A stretch of 64,000 bases of DNA, from assembly GCA_016584305.1 (NCBI GenBank), contig JACEEZ010020519.1, positions 111,028 to 175,027 of the forward strand, given 5' to 3'. Made by a program: the position numbers and the translations under genes. The notes beneath the pieces were generated by a model that saw only the letters and a list, made by a program, of their open reading frames with translations, did not search any database and was not told where the DNA came from. Within the stretch, counting starts at the first letter, position 1, and each line of letters opens with the position of its first letter. The DNA is from Chionoecetes opilio (Eukaryota; Arthropoda; Malacostraca; Decapoda; Majidae). Shown piece after piece: positions 52,796 through 63,712 of this stretch.

Positions 52796-53325
52796 GGCCT
52801 CACCTAGACTATGCAGTTCAGTTTTGGTCTCCATATTACAGGATGGATATAGTGTTGTTAGAAAAAGTGCAGAGAAGGATGACCAAAATGATACAAGGGA
52901 TGCGTAACTTTAGTTATGAGAGGAGATTGAAGTTATTAAAATTACACTCACTCGAGAGACGCAGAGTAAGGGGCGATCTGATAGAAGTTTTTAAGTGGAT
53001 AAAGGGATTTAATAAAGGAGAGGTAGGAAAAGTTCTTACGGCTTTTAACCAGGGTAGAACAAGAAGTAACGGATTCAAGCTGGAAAAGCGTAGATTTAGA
53101 AAGGAAATAGGGAAAAACTGGTTCACAAATAGGGTGGTGAATGAGTGGAATGGTCTCAGTAGACAGGTAGTTAGTGCGGAGTCATTAGGGAGCTTTAAAG
53201 GGGAGCTGGATAAGTTCATGGATGGGGATGAAAGGTGGATGTAGGTAGTGTTAGGTGACAGGAACTACCACGTGTAGGCCTCGCGGCCTCTTGTAGCTTC
53301 CTTATTTTCTTATGTTCTTATGTTC
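52796..53325 (+). mobile_element. LINE-E (CR1-like) 3' copy inserted in the transposase-like gene
   Basis: It starts at ggcctcacctag after GTGTCA, contains the ORF2 C-terminus (to 53244) and ends with a TTCTTATGTTCTTATGTTC short-repeat tail typical of CR1/L2-type LINEs, with no poly-A. A long degraded relative is at 57200-60080. Confidence 0.8.
52805..53244 (+). pseudogene. LINE-E ORF2 C-terminus
   Basis: The frame includes VQFWSPYYRMDIVLLEKVQR, then RMTKMIQGMRNFSYERRLKL, RGDLIEVFKWIKGFNKGEVG and NWFTNRVVNEWNGLSRQVVS, ending DERWM. This is the thumb-side C-terminus of CR1-like reverse transcriptases. It is open from the HLDYA-type start to the stop. It is 5'-truncated. Confidence 0.8.
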
Positions 53326-54566
53326 AGTGACAGGAGCCATCTGGAAGGTACCTTTGGCACTTTGTACCAGAGGACCCGGTGCCACCTGAGAAGCCTGCGT
53401 TCAAGGTGGCTCAGGCTCTCTATGATCTGCTGGTGACATACGACTCCACCGACTCACTGATCGTACTGCAAGGTGACTCAACTAGGGCCAACACGGGGTG
53501 GGAGGGTGGTACTCACGCCCAGTTGGAGAAGATGCTGGGACGCAAGCTCTTCTGGAGTATATGCGTGTTGCACACAAATGAGTTGCCACTGCGCCACCTT
53601 ATCACCAGCATCGACGGGCCTACCTCATCTGACACTGGCTTCACGGGTCCAGTGTGCAGTCTGCTGTCCAGCGTGAATGAGATGCAGTACAACGCAGAGT
53701 TCAGAGGAGTGCCAGGCGGTGAAGATCTCACGGAGATACCGGAGTATATCCTGGTCAACATGTCCACTGACCAGCAGGTCTCCTACCAGCTGGTCCAGAT
53801 TGTGAAGCGGGGCGTTCTCCCTTCCGAGCTGCAGGAGATCAAGTGTGGCAAGGTGTCCCACTCCAGATGGCTCACCACAGCCCAGTCGCTCGTGTACATG
53901 TGGACCAGAAAGCATGGACTGACTGGCAAAGAACTGAACACCCTGGAAATCCTGGTCAAGTACTGCCTGCAGGTGTACTTCAAACTCTACTATGACATCA
54001 AGGTTCACCACAGACTAGAGGACGGGCCCAAGCACATCCTCACGCAGCTCAGAGTGATGAGGTCGCAGCCCAAGAAGGTCCAAACAGCTGTGCCCTTCTA
54101 CGTGCGGACAGGAGCATGGTTCGCACACTTAGAATGGGTCCTCCTCTCGCTGATGGTGAGTCAGAGTGAGGACGACCGCAGGTTCGCCATGACCCAGATT
54201 TTGAAGCTGAGGGCTGGCGAGGAGTATGGGGACACCAGTGTAAGACCTCGCACCACACCTAAGCTCAACTTGTCAGCCACCAGCTTGCAGACACTGATCA
54301 GCTGGCAGCCTGGCCAGGTGCACGAGCCGGCATTTACCTGCTCACTGTCCGGGGATCAGATCCAGGAGATCCTGGTCAAGCCGTACGAGGTTCCGGAGTT
54401 CTCTATCCACACTCAGAGCACCGAAAGAGTCGTGAAGCAGGTGACAGAGGCTGCGGCAGCAGTGGTGGGGCAGCAGGCCAGAGACGGGTTCATCCGGGCT
54501 CGGGCCCACCACCGGGAGACCATGCCCTGTTTCAGGTCTAAGAAGGATATGATGGACACATTCTAG

Positions 54567-54699
54567 GCCAACGTAGAGGCTGTGACACTGTGATGTAGTG
54601 CCTGATCAACCAACTGATCAGAAAGAGCTTACCACGCTAGTCATTTGGAACTCATATTGGTGCATGATGCAATACACAGGACCAACCGGACACTGCGTA
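54567..54699. other. 3' flank of the transposase-like gene
   Basis: No recognisable inverted end was seen. The small palindrome TTGATCAACCAACTGATCAG-like sequence lies near 54603-54622. Confidence 0.3.
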
Positions 54700-55494
54700 C
54701 TCATTTAAGCATTATTCGATAAGGGTGCAATATAAAAGTGCGATTTTGCATAGTAAAAATTGTAAAATGCAAAAAGGGAATAAAATAAACGTCTTAGAAT
54801 TCCTTTTTTACATAGGAAATTGATCCCAAATTTGAAAAAAAGAATTTTTGATACGGGTCCCCTAGTAGGCCCTCACTCTCACAAACTCTCGTCCACCCCA
54901 AAAAAAGGGGCCCAACTTGGACCAGAGCTCTGTCTAGTTGCGGCTTCACCCATTTGGTTTTACAAGGAAAACCCATCCTGAAAAAGACGTCAAATTGATG
55001 ATGGGTGCAAATAAAACCCGTTATTTTAAGGGGGCTAACTATTTTTTTGCTTTAAAATATAAAAGTCCTTTTTTGCATAGCAAAAAGTGCTAAAACCAAA
55101 ATTTGAAGAGGATAAACCCCCCTTTAAAAATTTAATTTTACAAAAAAAACACCCTCCCAAAATTGGGAAATAATTTATTTCATTTTTATTGGGCCAGGGC
55201 GTACCCTACTCCTATGTCTTACCGCGGCCCAACGGAAGTGTACGACGTAGGGCCGCTAGGAATTTGCTCATAGCTTTGCGGGTAAGCATATCCTTTTGGC
55301 CGCTGTTTAAATTAACGATGAGGAATTTTAGGTTTAATTTCTAAGTTATTGCAATATAGTAATGTTTTTAAGGGGGGTTTTGCACAGCCATTACCGTTAA
55401 TAGACTTATGGGGTTCAACATTTAAAAACTTACTATTATGCAATATGCTTAAAAAATTTAACCAAAAAATTTTCCTAGTCGATTTAATCCGGGT

Positions 55495-55740
55495 GTAGGG
55501 GCCCCCAGCACGCTGGGCTCACAAACGAAAAAGCCCCGGTTCGACCCCCGGGGGGAGCGAAGATAGAGGGGTGGTCTTTTTTAAAAACCCCGAGCCCCTG
55601 TCCACCGCATGAATGGGTAGGGGTTAAGCCGGGGGTTTTGACCCCTCCCCCGGGGTGGTGGCTTCGGCCAACACAAAAGGCAACGGTAGATATTGGCTCT
55701 GAAAATTACCCTCTAAACAAACAAACAAAAAACAAAAAAG
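55495..55740 (+). mobile_element. SINE-1, damaged copy
   Basis: AGCACGCTGGGCTCACAAAC, then CCGGTTCGACCCCCGGGG, AGCCCCTGTCCACCGCATG and GGGGTGGTGGCTTCGGCCAA, ending AAACAAACAAACAAAAAAC. It has the same order as 14494-14758 with many single-base gaps. Confidence 0.75.
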
Positions 55741-55959
55741 TTTTTTCCAGTAATACAAAAAAGGAATCATAATTGTACGGAATTGTTTTTTTCTAAGTAA
55801 AAAAACATTTCGTTATGGGTTTTTACATCAAAGACTTTAAAACAACAAGATACCTCACTTGAGGCCCCTCCAATCCCAACTTCTTTTATCCCCCGACGGG
55901 GCGCCGCCGTGCGGCATTTTAAAACCACCCTTTTGGGCCCATTCCCTTGCTGCATATCC

Positions 55960-56440
55960 CAAAAGAATATTCACTCAACTCTTGCCCTTTAAAACTTTGC
56001 GAGTCAACATTTACCATGAAACATAAAATAAAAGCGCAATTTTTTTAGTTTCCATTGTTATATTTCTTTTTTGAAAAAATGAATTAGCCCCATGCAACAT
56101 TGCGTAACTAAAAAAAAACATCATCTATCGGAAAATTCCCGTTTTGATGTTTTTATTTATTTAGTTAACGCAATGTGGGCATGGTTTATTAATTTATCAG
56201 AAAAGGAAAATATCAATGGAAAAAGTAAAAAATTGCGCTTCTATTGATTTTTCATGGTAAATTTTGACTCGCAAATTTTTAAATCGAAGAGTAAAGGAAT
56301 AAAAAAGCATGAAATTTTTCTTCATTCGTAATGGCATTTTTTTTAGCGTTTTTTTGGGTTTTTTATTTGAATTTTATAGCAAAATTTACGAAGATAACAG
56401 TAATATAATACGATAAACCATAGTCATATGATTTCATTGA
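55960..56440. repeat. hAT foldback core, damaged copy
   Basis: TTAGTTTCCATTGTTATATT, AACATCATCTATCGG, then TATTTATTTAGTTAACGCAA and TTACGAAGATAACAG follow the order of 23080-23510 with many indels. The palindrome is still visible. Confidence 0.65.
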
Positions 56441-57199
56441 AGTCAATGCAAAAAGTGAATGAGCCAGCAGACTGGTTTTTGGGTTAACTCCTCCTTAAAG
56501 GGCAGGATTTAACCAAAATGGTTACTTAACTTAATTAGCATGCATTAACTTTAAACAAGCTTAATTAACTTAGCATGAAGCGGGGGGTTACCAGGAAGGG
56601 GATAGGTTAGTTAGTGACAAGATAGTTGAGTGAGGCGGCCAAAGGGGAAAAAACCCCATCGTCTCCCTGACCCGGGGGGGAAATTTTGTTGAGTGTGTAA
56701 GAAGTGGGGAATTGCTACGGCGGTTTCAAGGAAGTGTAGGTAAAGTTGGGACAGGGGTGGGTTTCCCTGTGGGTGTGAGCCCTTCCAAGACGCTTTGTTG
56801 AGACATGTGGTACTCCGGGCTATTGCGGTAAATTTGCCGGCTGGCCTTCTTTGCAAAGCAAGGTTTGGGCCTTTGTCGACAGCTGGGCCCCTTTTTTGGG
56901 GGCAAACCCACTCTACCGCGGGGACGGGGTGCCTTTTCGGGGAAAGGGGTTGATCTGTTGAATCCCTTGAAAGGGAGGTAGATGCACTGCAGCTTTTTTA
57001 AGTAGAAAACGGGGTTTTAGGAAGGGGGTGGGTAAAGGAAACTTGGGGGCCCTAGGAGGATTTTTCAAAAGGCGGGGAACAAAATGTTTCGTAAGAAGAG
57101 AGAGAGGGGGGTTTTTTTTAGTTAAAGATAAAGGGAAAATTGAAAAAAAAAAAAGAGGAGTTGTTTAAAGGGTTTTTAATACAAAACTGTAGGAGTTTT
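56441..57199. other. No confident feature
   Basis: G-rich sequence with repeated frame changes. It may be the 5' part of the LINE-E copy that follows, but no protein motif could be read. Confidence 0.3.
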
Positions 57200-60080
57200 T
57201 TAAAAAAAGATAATTTCCTGAGGGGAAATAAATGGTAGAAGATTTTGTTTAAATAGCATTAAAGAAACATGGTTGGGTATTTGGAAAGGTATTCGATCCG
57301 GAAGTCGAGATAGCTGGGTAAAAGTTTTTTCACAAGGACAGAGTAGGGAGACCAGGGGGAGTTTTCGCTTTATCAAGAGATGCATTGCAGTGTTTGTTAA
57401 CAAAGTTTTAAAAAAGAGACAGCATAGAGTCTTATGGGGAGAGGTTCGGGGGGCTGAGAAAATGGTTTGGGTGTAAATTTTTGGGCCCCCAAAATTTTGT
57501 AAAGAGGTTTGCTCCTTTGGGAAGAAAAAAAACAAGGCCTGCAGATAAATCGATTAGCGTGGTGGGAGATTTTAATCTAGGAAAAGATGGGATTTAATCA
57601 TAGGGGACAGCGATGAGATGAAATTTTTATATTAATCCAGGATAAATTCCTAAGTCAAGCAATCAAAGGGAAACCCATAAGGAGATCTATTCTAGTCTAT
57701 TGCTGACAAAAAAGACGTTTTGTTACAAAAGGGGGGCGGGGGGAATTTAGATAAAACGACCATTATAAAATCAGATTTTCCTTAAATGGGAAGTTGGAAA
57801 AATTTAAATGGCAATAGGGATGATACCTAATTTCAGAAAGGCCAATTATGGGGAAAAAAGAAGAAACCTGGAGGTATTAAAAAGAGGTGTGGGAGGAGAA
57901 GATATTTTTCCCAGGGGCAGGACGAGGACGCTGGGAAAAGGGCCCAATTTTGAAGGATTGGAAAGGGACCTGGAGGAAAATTGGCGCGGTCAGATATGGT
58001 AGGAGGTCGAGGTGAGGAGGGGTAAATTTGAGCGGTAGACAGGGGAAATGAGGTCAGGGCTGAGGAGGGAATTAGAGAGGTTAGAAGGGGAAGTGAGATC
58101 GAAGCGGGAGGATTATACCTCATTTGTAAGGAATATAAATTTACGGCAGAAAGAAATATCCTTTTAGGGAAATAAGGCCAGAAAGAGTATCCAAAAGGAT
58201 GACCCCAAGTTAAAAAAAAACATTGGGGAAAAAAACCTTTTTTTAAGGTTCAAGGGGATTGGTAAACAAAAAACAGTATAAAAAGATGGCGAGGACAAAA
58301 TGAAGAAAAAAAACCGAAATTTTTAAGAACAATTATGAGATTAAGTAGCAGAACAGGCGAAAAGGGGCCCCAAAGGGTTTATCAGGTTTATAAAAAAAAG
58401 ACAAGGGAATTTGTTGGGCCGTTAAGGTTTAGGGCAGGTTGAGGTCCTTTTACGGTGAGGAAGGTGGATCTAAAAGATTTTTTCTTAAGTTTTTTACGGG
58501 GAGGATACCAGACGATACCCGATAGTGAAAAAAATGTTCAAAAGGGAAACGATGAGGAGAAATCAAAGATTGTATAACAGGGAAATGGTGGAGGAGGGTA
58601 TAGAAAATAGAAAAAATTTTAAAACGCCAGGGCCCTGAAGTGTATCCCCGGGTATTAAAGGAATGCAAGGGGTTGTTTGTGATCGTTTGTGTACATTTTT
58701 TGGAAACCTTGGGGGATGGCAGTGCCCTTATTTTGGAGGAAAGAAAAGTTGTTCCCATATTTAAGAAGGGAGCAGAGGACTAAAGTCAAATTATCGACCC
58801 GTAAGTTAACATCAGGGTGGGGAAATTATTGAAATTTTTTTTGCAAAAAAAAATTTGAGAGCACTTAATAAACGTAGTTTTATCAATGATTCCAACAGGA
58901 TTTACCAAAGGGTAGGGCTTCCCCAATTTTTGAGTTTTTTAGGAAAATTATGAGAGGCAGATAAGTAAGGATTATGATTTTATATATCTGGACTTAGTAA
59001 GGGATTTGACAAAAATACCACACGAGCACTCTTAAAGAAGGTTAGGGCTCATGGTATGATGGGAAGGTTTTTCATTTGGGTCAGGCTTTTCTGTAAAAGG
59101 AACAAAAGGGCCACAATTTAAAGGTTCCAAAATTTAAGGGGACTGGGACAAGTGGAGTTCCCCCCCGGTTTTTTTTGGAACCATTATATTTTTTATTTAC
59201 ATCAACGACTTGGATAGGGGATTAGCGTGATATCAGCAAGTTTCTGATGACTAAATTAGGTAGGATTTTTGGATCACGTTGACGAAAAAAATTGAGGGAG
59301 ACTTAGAAAACTTAACGAGTTTTAAAGGCAAGGGGAGGGAATTTAATATTGATAAATGTAGCGTTAGAAGTTGTAGAAAAAACCCCCGGAAAAAGAACAC
59401 CATAAGCAAAGATCGCTGAAAAATCAGAAGGTGAAAAAAATCTTGGAGTGAGGGGGGCCGCCTCAGACCTAGGAAAAAAAGTATGGGCCAGAAAAGACAA
59501 TAGAGGTTAGGATTTATTTCCGAAGTGTTTTAAAAAAAGAAGGGCGGAAGTTTTTCTAAAGCTTTTTCTGGGTTATCAGGCCCACCCAGACTTGCAGTTC
59601 GGTTTGGTCTCCATATTTTAGGGGGATATAGTTTGTTAGAAAAGGGGCGAAAGGAGACCAAAAAGATACAAGGGATGGTAACTTTTGATGAAAGGGGAAT
59701 TTAAGTTATTAAAAAAACACTCACTGAGAGAGCAGAGTATGGGGCGATCTGATAGAAATTTTTTAAATGGAAAAGGGATTAAAAAAAGGGAGGTAGGAAA
59801 AGTTTTACGGCTTTTTTAAACCCGGGTTTGAACAAGAAGTAACGGGTTCAAGTGGAAACGGTAAAAAATTTTAGAAAGGAAAAGGGAAAAAGGGTTTCCA
59901 AAAGGGGTTTGGGTGAAGAATTTTTAAATGGTTCGTAGAAGGTAGTTATTTTGTGCAGGTCATTGGGGGTTTTAAAAAATTTTTTTACTAATTTCAGGGA
60001 GGGGGTAAAGTTTAGGTAGTTTTTTTGGGTCAGGTCCTTCCTCGCGGCTCTTTTTTAGTTCCTTAATTTTCTTTGTTCTT
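57200..60080 (+). pseudogene. LINE-E (CR1-like) ORF2, heavily disrupted
   Basis: In many different frames one can read VVGDFNL (endonuclease, near 57560), PGPEVYPRVLKECKG (RT entry, near 58630), YLDLVRDFD (RT block A, near 58985), YINDLDRG (near 59200), and then the C-terminal blocks matching LINE-E at 52866-53244, beginning QFGLVSIF-type sequence near 59600 and ending with the TTCTTTGTTCTTTGTAG tail near 60060-60085. It could be an almost full-length element of about 3 kb whose frame was destroyed by sequencing errors, real decay, or both. Confidence 0.6.
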
Positions 60081-60589
60081 TGTAGTTCTTTTTTTTCTGC
60101 CGCAGGGCGGAGGCGATTTCACGGCCCCCACAGGGCACCCGGAGTGAGGTATCTTTTTTGTTAAATGTTTTTTGGTTTACTGGGGTGTACGTGGAACATG
60201 AACCCCCATGTAGAAGGAATATTTTTGCGGCAACCAAAAAACATCCACCCTTGTGCTTTTCCCCCACTAATTTACTAACGATTTCACTCACGACACTGAC
60301 ACAGCCGGCCGTCAGCGGGGTCGGGGAATTTCCAAAAAAAAAAAACGGTCGTACGCAATCATTTAATTTTTTCAGTCTTATTTCGAATTAATAAAGGGAA
60401 AGCAAAAAACATTTTTATAATAAGTTCTATTATGTTATCGACTGGGAAAGGGTGCAATTTGGGGGGCCTTTTTTTGGGGGTTTTTAACCCTTGTAATGGC
60501 TATCGTACGTTTGGCAGTTTTTAGTGCAGATTAACAGCGGGGCCAAAGCATTTTTCGCGACATCTTTTAACACACGCTTCCATACGGGA

Positions 60590-61485
60590 ATTCAGAAAAT
60601 GATCTAGGGAAACCCTAGCTTCCGAGAGAGATATCTAATATGGCAGTTGTTTAAAGGCACGGGCAGTCCATCAAGCCCTTTGAGGAATGTTCGATGCCAT
60701 TTGTCAATTATAGACGAACTTTTAAAAAAAGTATCGCCTTCCCTTTCCCCGCGAGTAATTTGAACAACGCGCTTTGGGATAATTATCATTTTTTTGCATA
60801 ATGAGTGGCAAGAAAGCCTAACAAAGGAGCAAATTTAAAGTTATTGTATCTCTCCCAAAAGGCGAGAACCCAGTGGAAGAAAATAAAGGATTGTAAATGT
60901 TACGGGGAGATGTGTGCAAAAGTGGGTGGAAAGTTAAAACGGTGGGTTGGCGGGTCGCGACAGCCGCAAAAACCCCCAGAAATTATAAGTGGCCAGGGCG
61001 GGATGAAAAATCATATCGCAATATTTTTTTTGTCTTAATTGAGGATGGGCACCCACTTGACGTTTCATGACATTTGGGTGTTCTGGGTTTTTAAACCCAC
61101 CCTGGTATTATAATTTCGGTGTCGCGGCTTCGCACCGCCAACCCACCGTTTTAAAATTTCCCCCACTTATGAACCCTCTCCTGTAACTTCAAATCCTTTA
61201 TATTTTTTCCATGGCCTCTTGCCTTGTGTAGAGATCAAAACTTTAATTTGCCCTTTGTTAGGTCTTTTTGCAATCATTATGCAAATAATGATAATTATAC
61301 CCAAGCGCGTCTTTTCAAATTTCTGCGGAAGGAAGGCGTACTTTTTTTTTTAAATGCTTCGTCTATAATTTACAAGGGGCATCGAACATTCCTCAACGGT
61401 CTTGAGGACTGCCCGTGCCTTAAAAAAGTGCATATGGGGAAAATATCTCTCTCGGAAGTCAGAGGGTGCCCTGATACATTTCTGA
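60590..61485. repeat. Large inverted repeat (foldback)
   Basis: AACGGTGGGTTGGCGGGTCG (60939) is answered by CGCCAACCCACCGTTTTAAA (61137). TGTTCGATGCCATTTGTCAA (60689) is answered by ACAAGGGGCATCGAACATTC (61372). The CCGAGAGAGATATCT (60620) block is answered by ATATCTCTCTCGGAAG (61444). The centre is near 61040 and arms are about 430 bp with many indels. No protein was recognised. Confidence 0.65.
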
Positions 61486-61700
61486 ATTCCCCCTATGGAA
61501 ACGCGTGTTTGATTCGGAAAAAGCTTTGGCGCGCGGAGCTGGGGAAATTTTTATCAGATATTACTATCTCAAAATCCATCATCTACAAAATTCCTTTTTG
61601 GGTACCCTTGAGTATTTATATTTTTTAAAAATATGTTGGAAATTATTGAAATAAGGGAAAAAATTTACCTTGTGTTATCCCCCTAATCTTTTTCGGGGGA

Positions 61701-62700
61701 ATCCAATGTTATTTTTATATGATACAGTACACCTGACTAAATGATAACCTTTTTCCATGTAAACTCCTTCCTTGTAGTATCTCACTTATTTTTATGTACT
61801 TGGGGGTTCCCGATTAAGCTGGAAAATTTGAAAAAATGAAAAATTGATAATTTTATAAATATTTTAAAAAATTCTTTAACAAATTTGTATAGCTTGAACA
61901 GGCCTACTAATAGTGATGGTACCGATATTGAGATACTATGTATATTACTGAGTTAATATATAGAATATGAAATGAATATTTCCCATTTACAAATACGTAC
62001 CAGCTGGCCTCCGGAGGATTGACGTCAAGTTGCCGCTGCTTGTCACTACTGATGTAATAATACATCAAGATAACCATATAACTGTTGTTTCAAAATGTTT
62101 ACACATAGAAATATTCAATTCTTGAAATTCTGTACATTAATTTTCAACATAGTAAATTTTCCCGTCTGAAAATACACCAGCGGACCTTCGGAGGGCTGAC
62201 GGAGGTAAACTTGCCGCCGGCGGCCGCCGTTCGCCGCTCTACAGCCTACGTAGGCCCGCCGGTGATGGTTAGCTGGGTAGGGTATACTCATCAGTGGTAG
62301 ATGGATTGATTGTTTGGAGGTTTTAATCATATCCACGAGTTTGTATCCAGGGGGCTTCGCTGGTGCACGTGGCGAATGGCTGGAGACGGTACTTCCCAGG
62401 GTACCGTCGGAACACATAATTTCGGGCACGATAATAGTGTATGTGGCAATGTACCACGTCCTTTTCAACAACCGATTGCTCGGTTATCTACTAGGTACAC
62501 ATATGAGGTTAGTCAACGTGACTACACCTTAATAGTTTAGAATCCCGAGCGTGACTGACTGCTCACCATCTGGTGAAAACCTGTAAACACGTGGAGTTAT
62601 AATAATTTTCACCCACAGCTTTTATTTTTACTCTATCATTCTGATCAATTGTGGTAATAGTTAATAATACTGAAATTATTAATTTATCATATCACTATAA
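61701..62700. other. Mostly unique DNA with a diverged direct repeat
   Basis: 61985-62035 (CCAGCTGGCCTCCGGAGG, TTGCCGCTGC) and 62165-62220 (CCAGCGGACCTTCGGAGG, TTGCCGCCGG) are similar and in the same orientation. A palindrome TGACGTCA lies at 62020-62027. The frame at 62115-62471 (minus) has no known domain. Confidence 0.4.
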
Positions 62701-63248
62701 GTATTAATTTATCTTATTTTATACCCAATTCTACAATAAGCCGTGTTTTTGTCGTCCAAGCACCGTCTTGGATTACGAAGACCAACCCAAGATTTGCTGT
62801 TTTTGAGCGCGGTCTTGGTACGAAGACGGGACTAAAGAACAAGAATTAGAAAACGGGAGTTTGGGCGCCGCGTGGCTTTGTTGTGATGCCGTACAGATGC
62901 GGGGAAAACCATGCCTATCATCATGACCATCAGGAATAGCAAGCAAGCGTTGCGAAGACACCTCTCAGGCTGTCTTGTAGAAAATTATCCCGTGGAAACA
63001 AGAGAAAAGAAAGGACATTGGAGCAGAATATGACGAGTGGCTGAGGTTAAAGTAATCGTCCAGACCCAAATTTTTTTTGCCGAATTATGTTGAATGTAGA
63101 AATTGAAATGAAAAGAATGAAAAATTCAAAACACCTAATCCACCAAAAATAATTGATTTCCAGGCCTTATTTCCGTAAAAACACGACTTTTGTAAAAAGC
63201 GCGCGAAAAAAAAAATCTTGCCTCCAACAGGGCTACGACTGTTATTGA
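62701..63248. other. Upstream region of the acidic ORF
   Basis: It contains a short inverted pair around CACCGTCTTGGATTACGAAG / CTTGGTACGAAGACGG (62760-62830). No coding signal. Confidence 0.35.
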
Positions 63249-63256
63249 TGACGTCA
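63249..63256. promoter_or_regulatory. CRE-type palindrome TGACGTCA
   Basis: A consensus cAMP-response/ATF element about 50 bp upstream of the ATG at 63306. Possible promoter element; by position only. Confidence 0.35.
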
Positions 63257-63305
63257 GAACAGGGACGCCCGCAGACACTCTGTCTGACACCTGTCGGCAA
63301 ATGTT

Positions 63306-63548
63306 ATGATGAGCGATTGTACTTCGATGTCAGACAGTGAATCTGTCGCTGTGACAGATTTAGAGTACGATGCTCAATCTGACACCGAAAGAAATGACGC
63401 TGGTCGCGTATGCTATGAGGAAAACGAACCTCAGATTGTCATGGGATCCTATATGTTTGAGCCCGAGTACGAGGTGGATGAACAGGTGTTAGCAGAGCCT
63501 GAGGTTCAGCAGGAGGACCTGGCACTTCTCCAAAACATGGATTGGTAA
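63306..63548 (+). CDS. Acidic hypothetical protein, possibly first exon
   Basis: The frame MMSDCTSMSDSESVAVTDLE continues to VCYEENEPQIVMGSYMFEPE and LALLQNMDW, 80 residues, very acidic and rich in Ser/Asp/Glu. Two ATGs (63306, 63309) and a CRE-like palindrome precede it. The YEENEP...YMFEPE...LQNMDW pattern loosely recalls the N-terminus of P2X7-like zinc-binding proteins common in invertebrate genomes (from memory, unverified). Just after the stop another frame reads CGNHNEGTYEKILWLVLELQ, repeated at 28290-28382, so part of this locus is an interspersed repeat and the gene may belong to a mobile element. Confidence 0.4.
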   Translation: MMSDCTSMSDSESVAVTDLEYDAQSDTERNDAGRVCYEENEPQIVMGSYMFEPEYEVDEQVLAEPEVQQEDLALLQNMDW

Positions 63549-63566
63549 ATAAGGTTAAACCATGTG

Positions 63567-63712
63567 TGTGTGGGAATCACAATGAAGGTACTTACGAGAA
63601 AATCCTATGGTTAGTTTTGGAGCTACAGTCAAACGTAATTACTCGGAAACCACATACTAGCATTAACTACAGCAAAGAGTTGGAAAATATGCGGGCGGGA
63701 AGGCAGAAAGTG
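63567..63712 (+). repeat. CGNHNEG repeat
   Basis: GTGGGAATCACAATGAAGGT, then CTACAGTCAAACG and CTCGGAAACCACATACTAG are the reverse complement of 28290-28375. The plus frame is open to a stop near 63712. Confidence 0.55.

Larger units (their letters stand above)
52541..54566 (+). pseudogene. Transposase-like protein of a second, related family, cut by a LINE
   Basis: Two pieces flank a LINE-E insertion (52796-53325). The first (52541-52795) ends INKIVVLGYDGRKDKTRAMV then PDSYGKLDPRLIREEHVS. The second is open for 412 codons (53328 to 54566) and reads SGRYLWHFVPEDP, LIVLQGDSTRANTGWEGG (Asp), CVLHTNELPLRHLI (His, Glu), then SRWLTTAQSLVYMW and STERVVKQV (Glu). The order YDG, GDST, LHTNE, TER parallels HWDG, CFDTT, CRHHVxE, AER in the hAT-like copies, so I infer a distant common fold. 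The frames of the two pieces do not match across the LINE. The second piece is surprisingly intact. The N-terminus and terminal repeats are not visible. Similar proteins exist in many arthropod genomes as uncharacterised proteins (from memory). Confidence 0.6.
54700..61700. other. Region of suspected low base quality
   Basis: Known repeats that are clean elsewhere (SINE-1, hAT foldback, LINE-E) appear here with a lost or added base every 5-15 bp and over-long A, T, G and C runs. Mutational decay rarely produces this pattern. Raw long-read gap filling would. Calls inside this range are therefore tentative. Confidence 0.6.

Noticed and set aside
62115..62540. Overlapping frames on both strands near 62.3 kb
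   Set aside because: No recognisable domain, and no evidence favours one strand.
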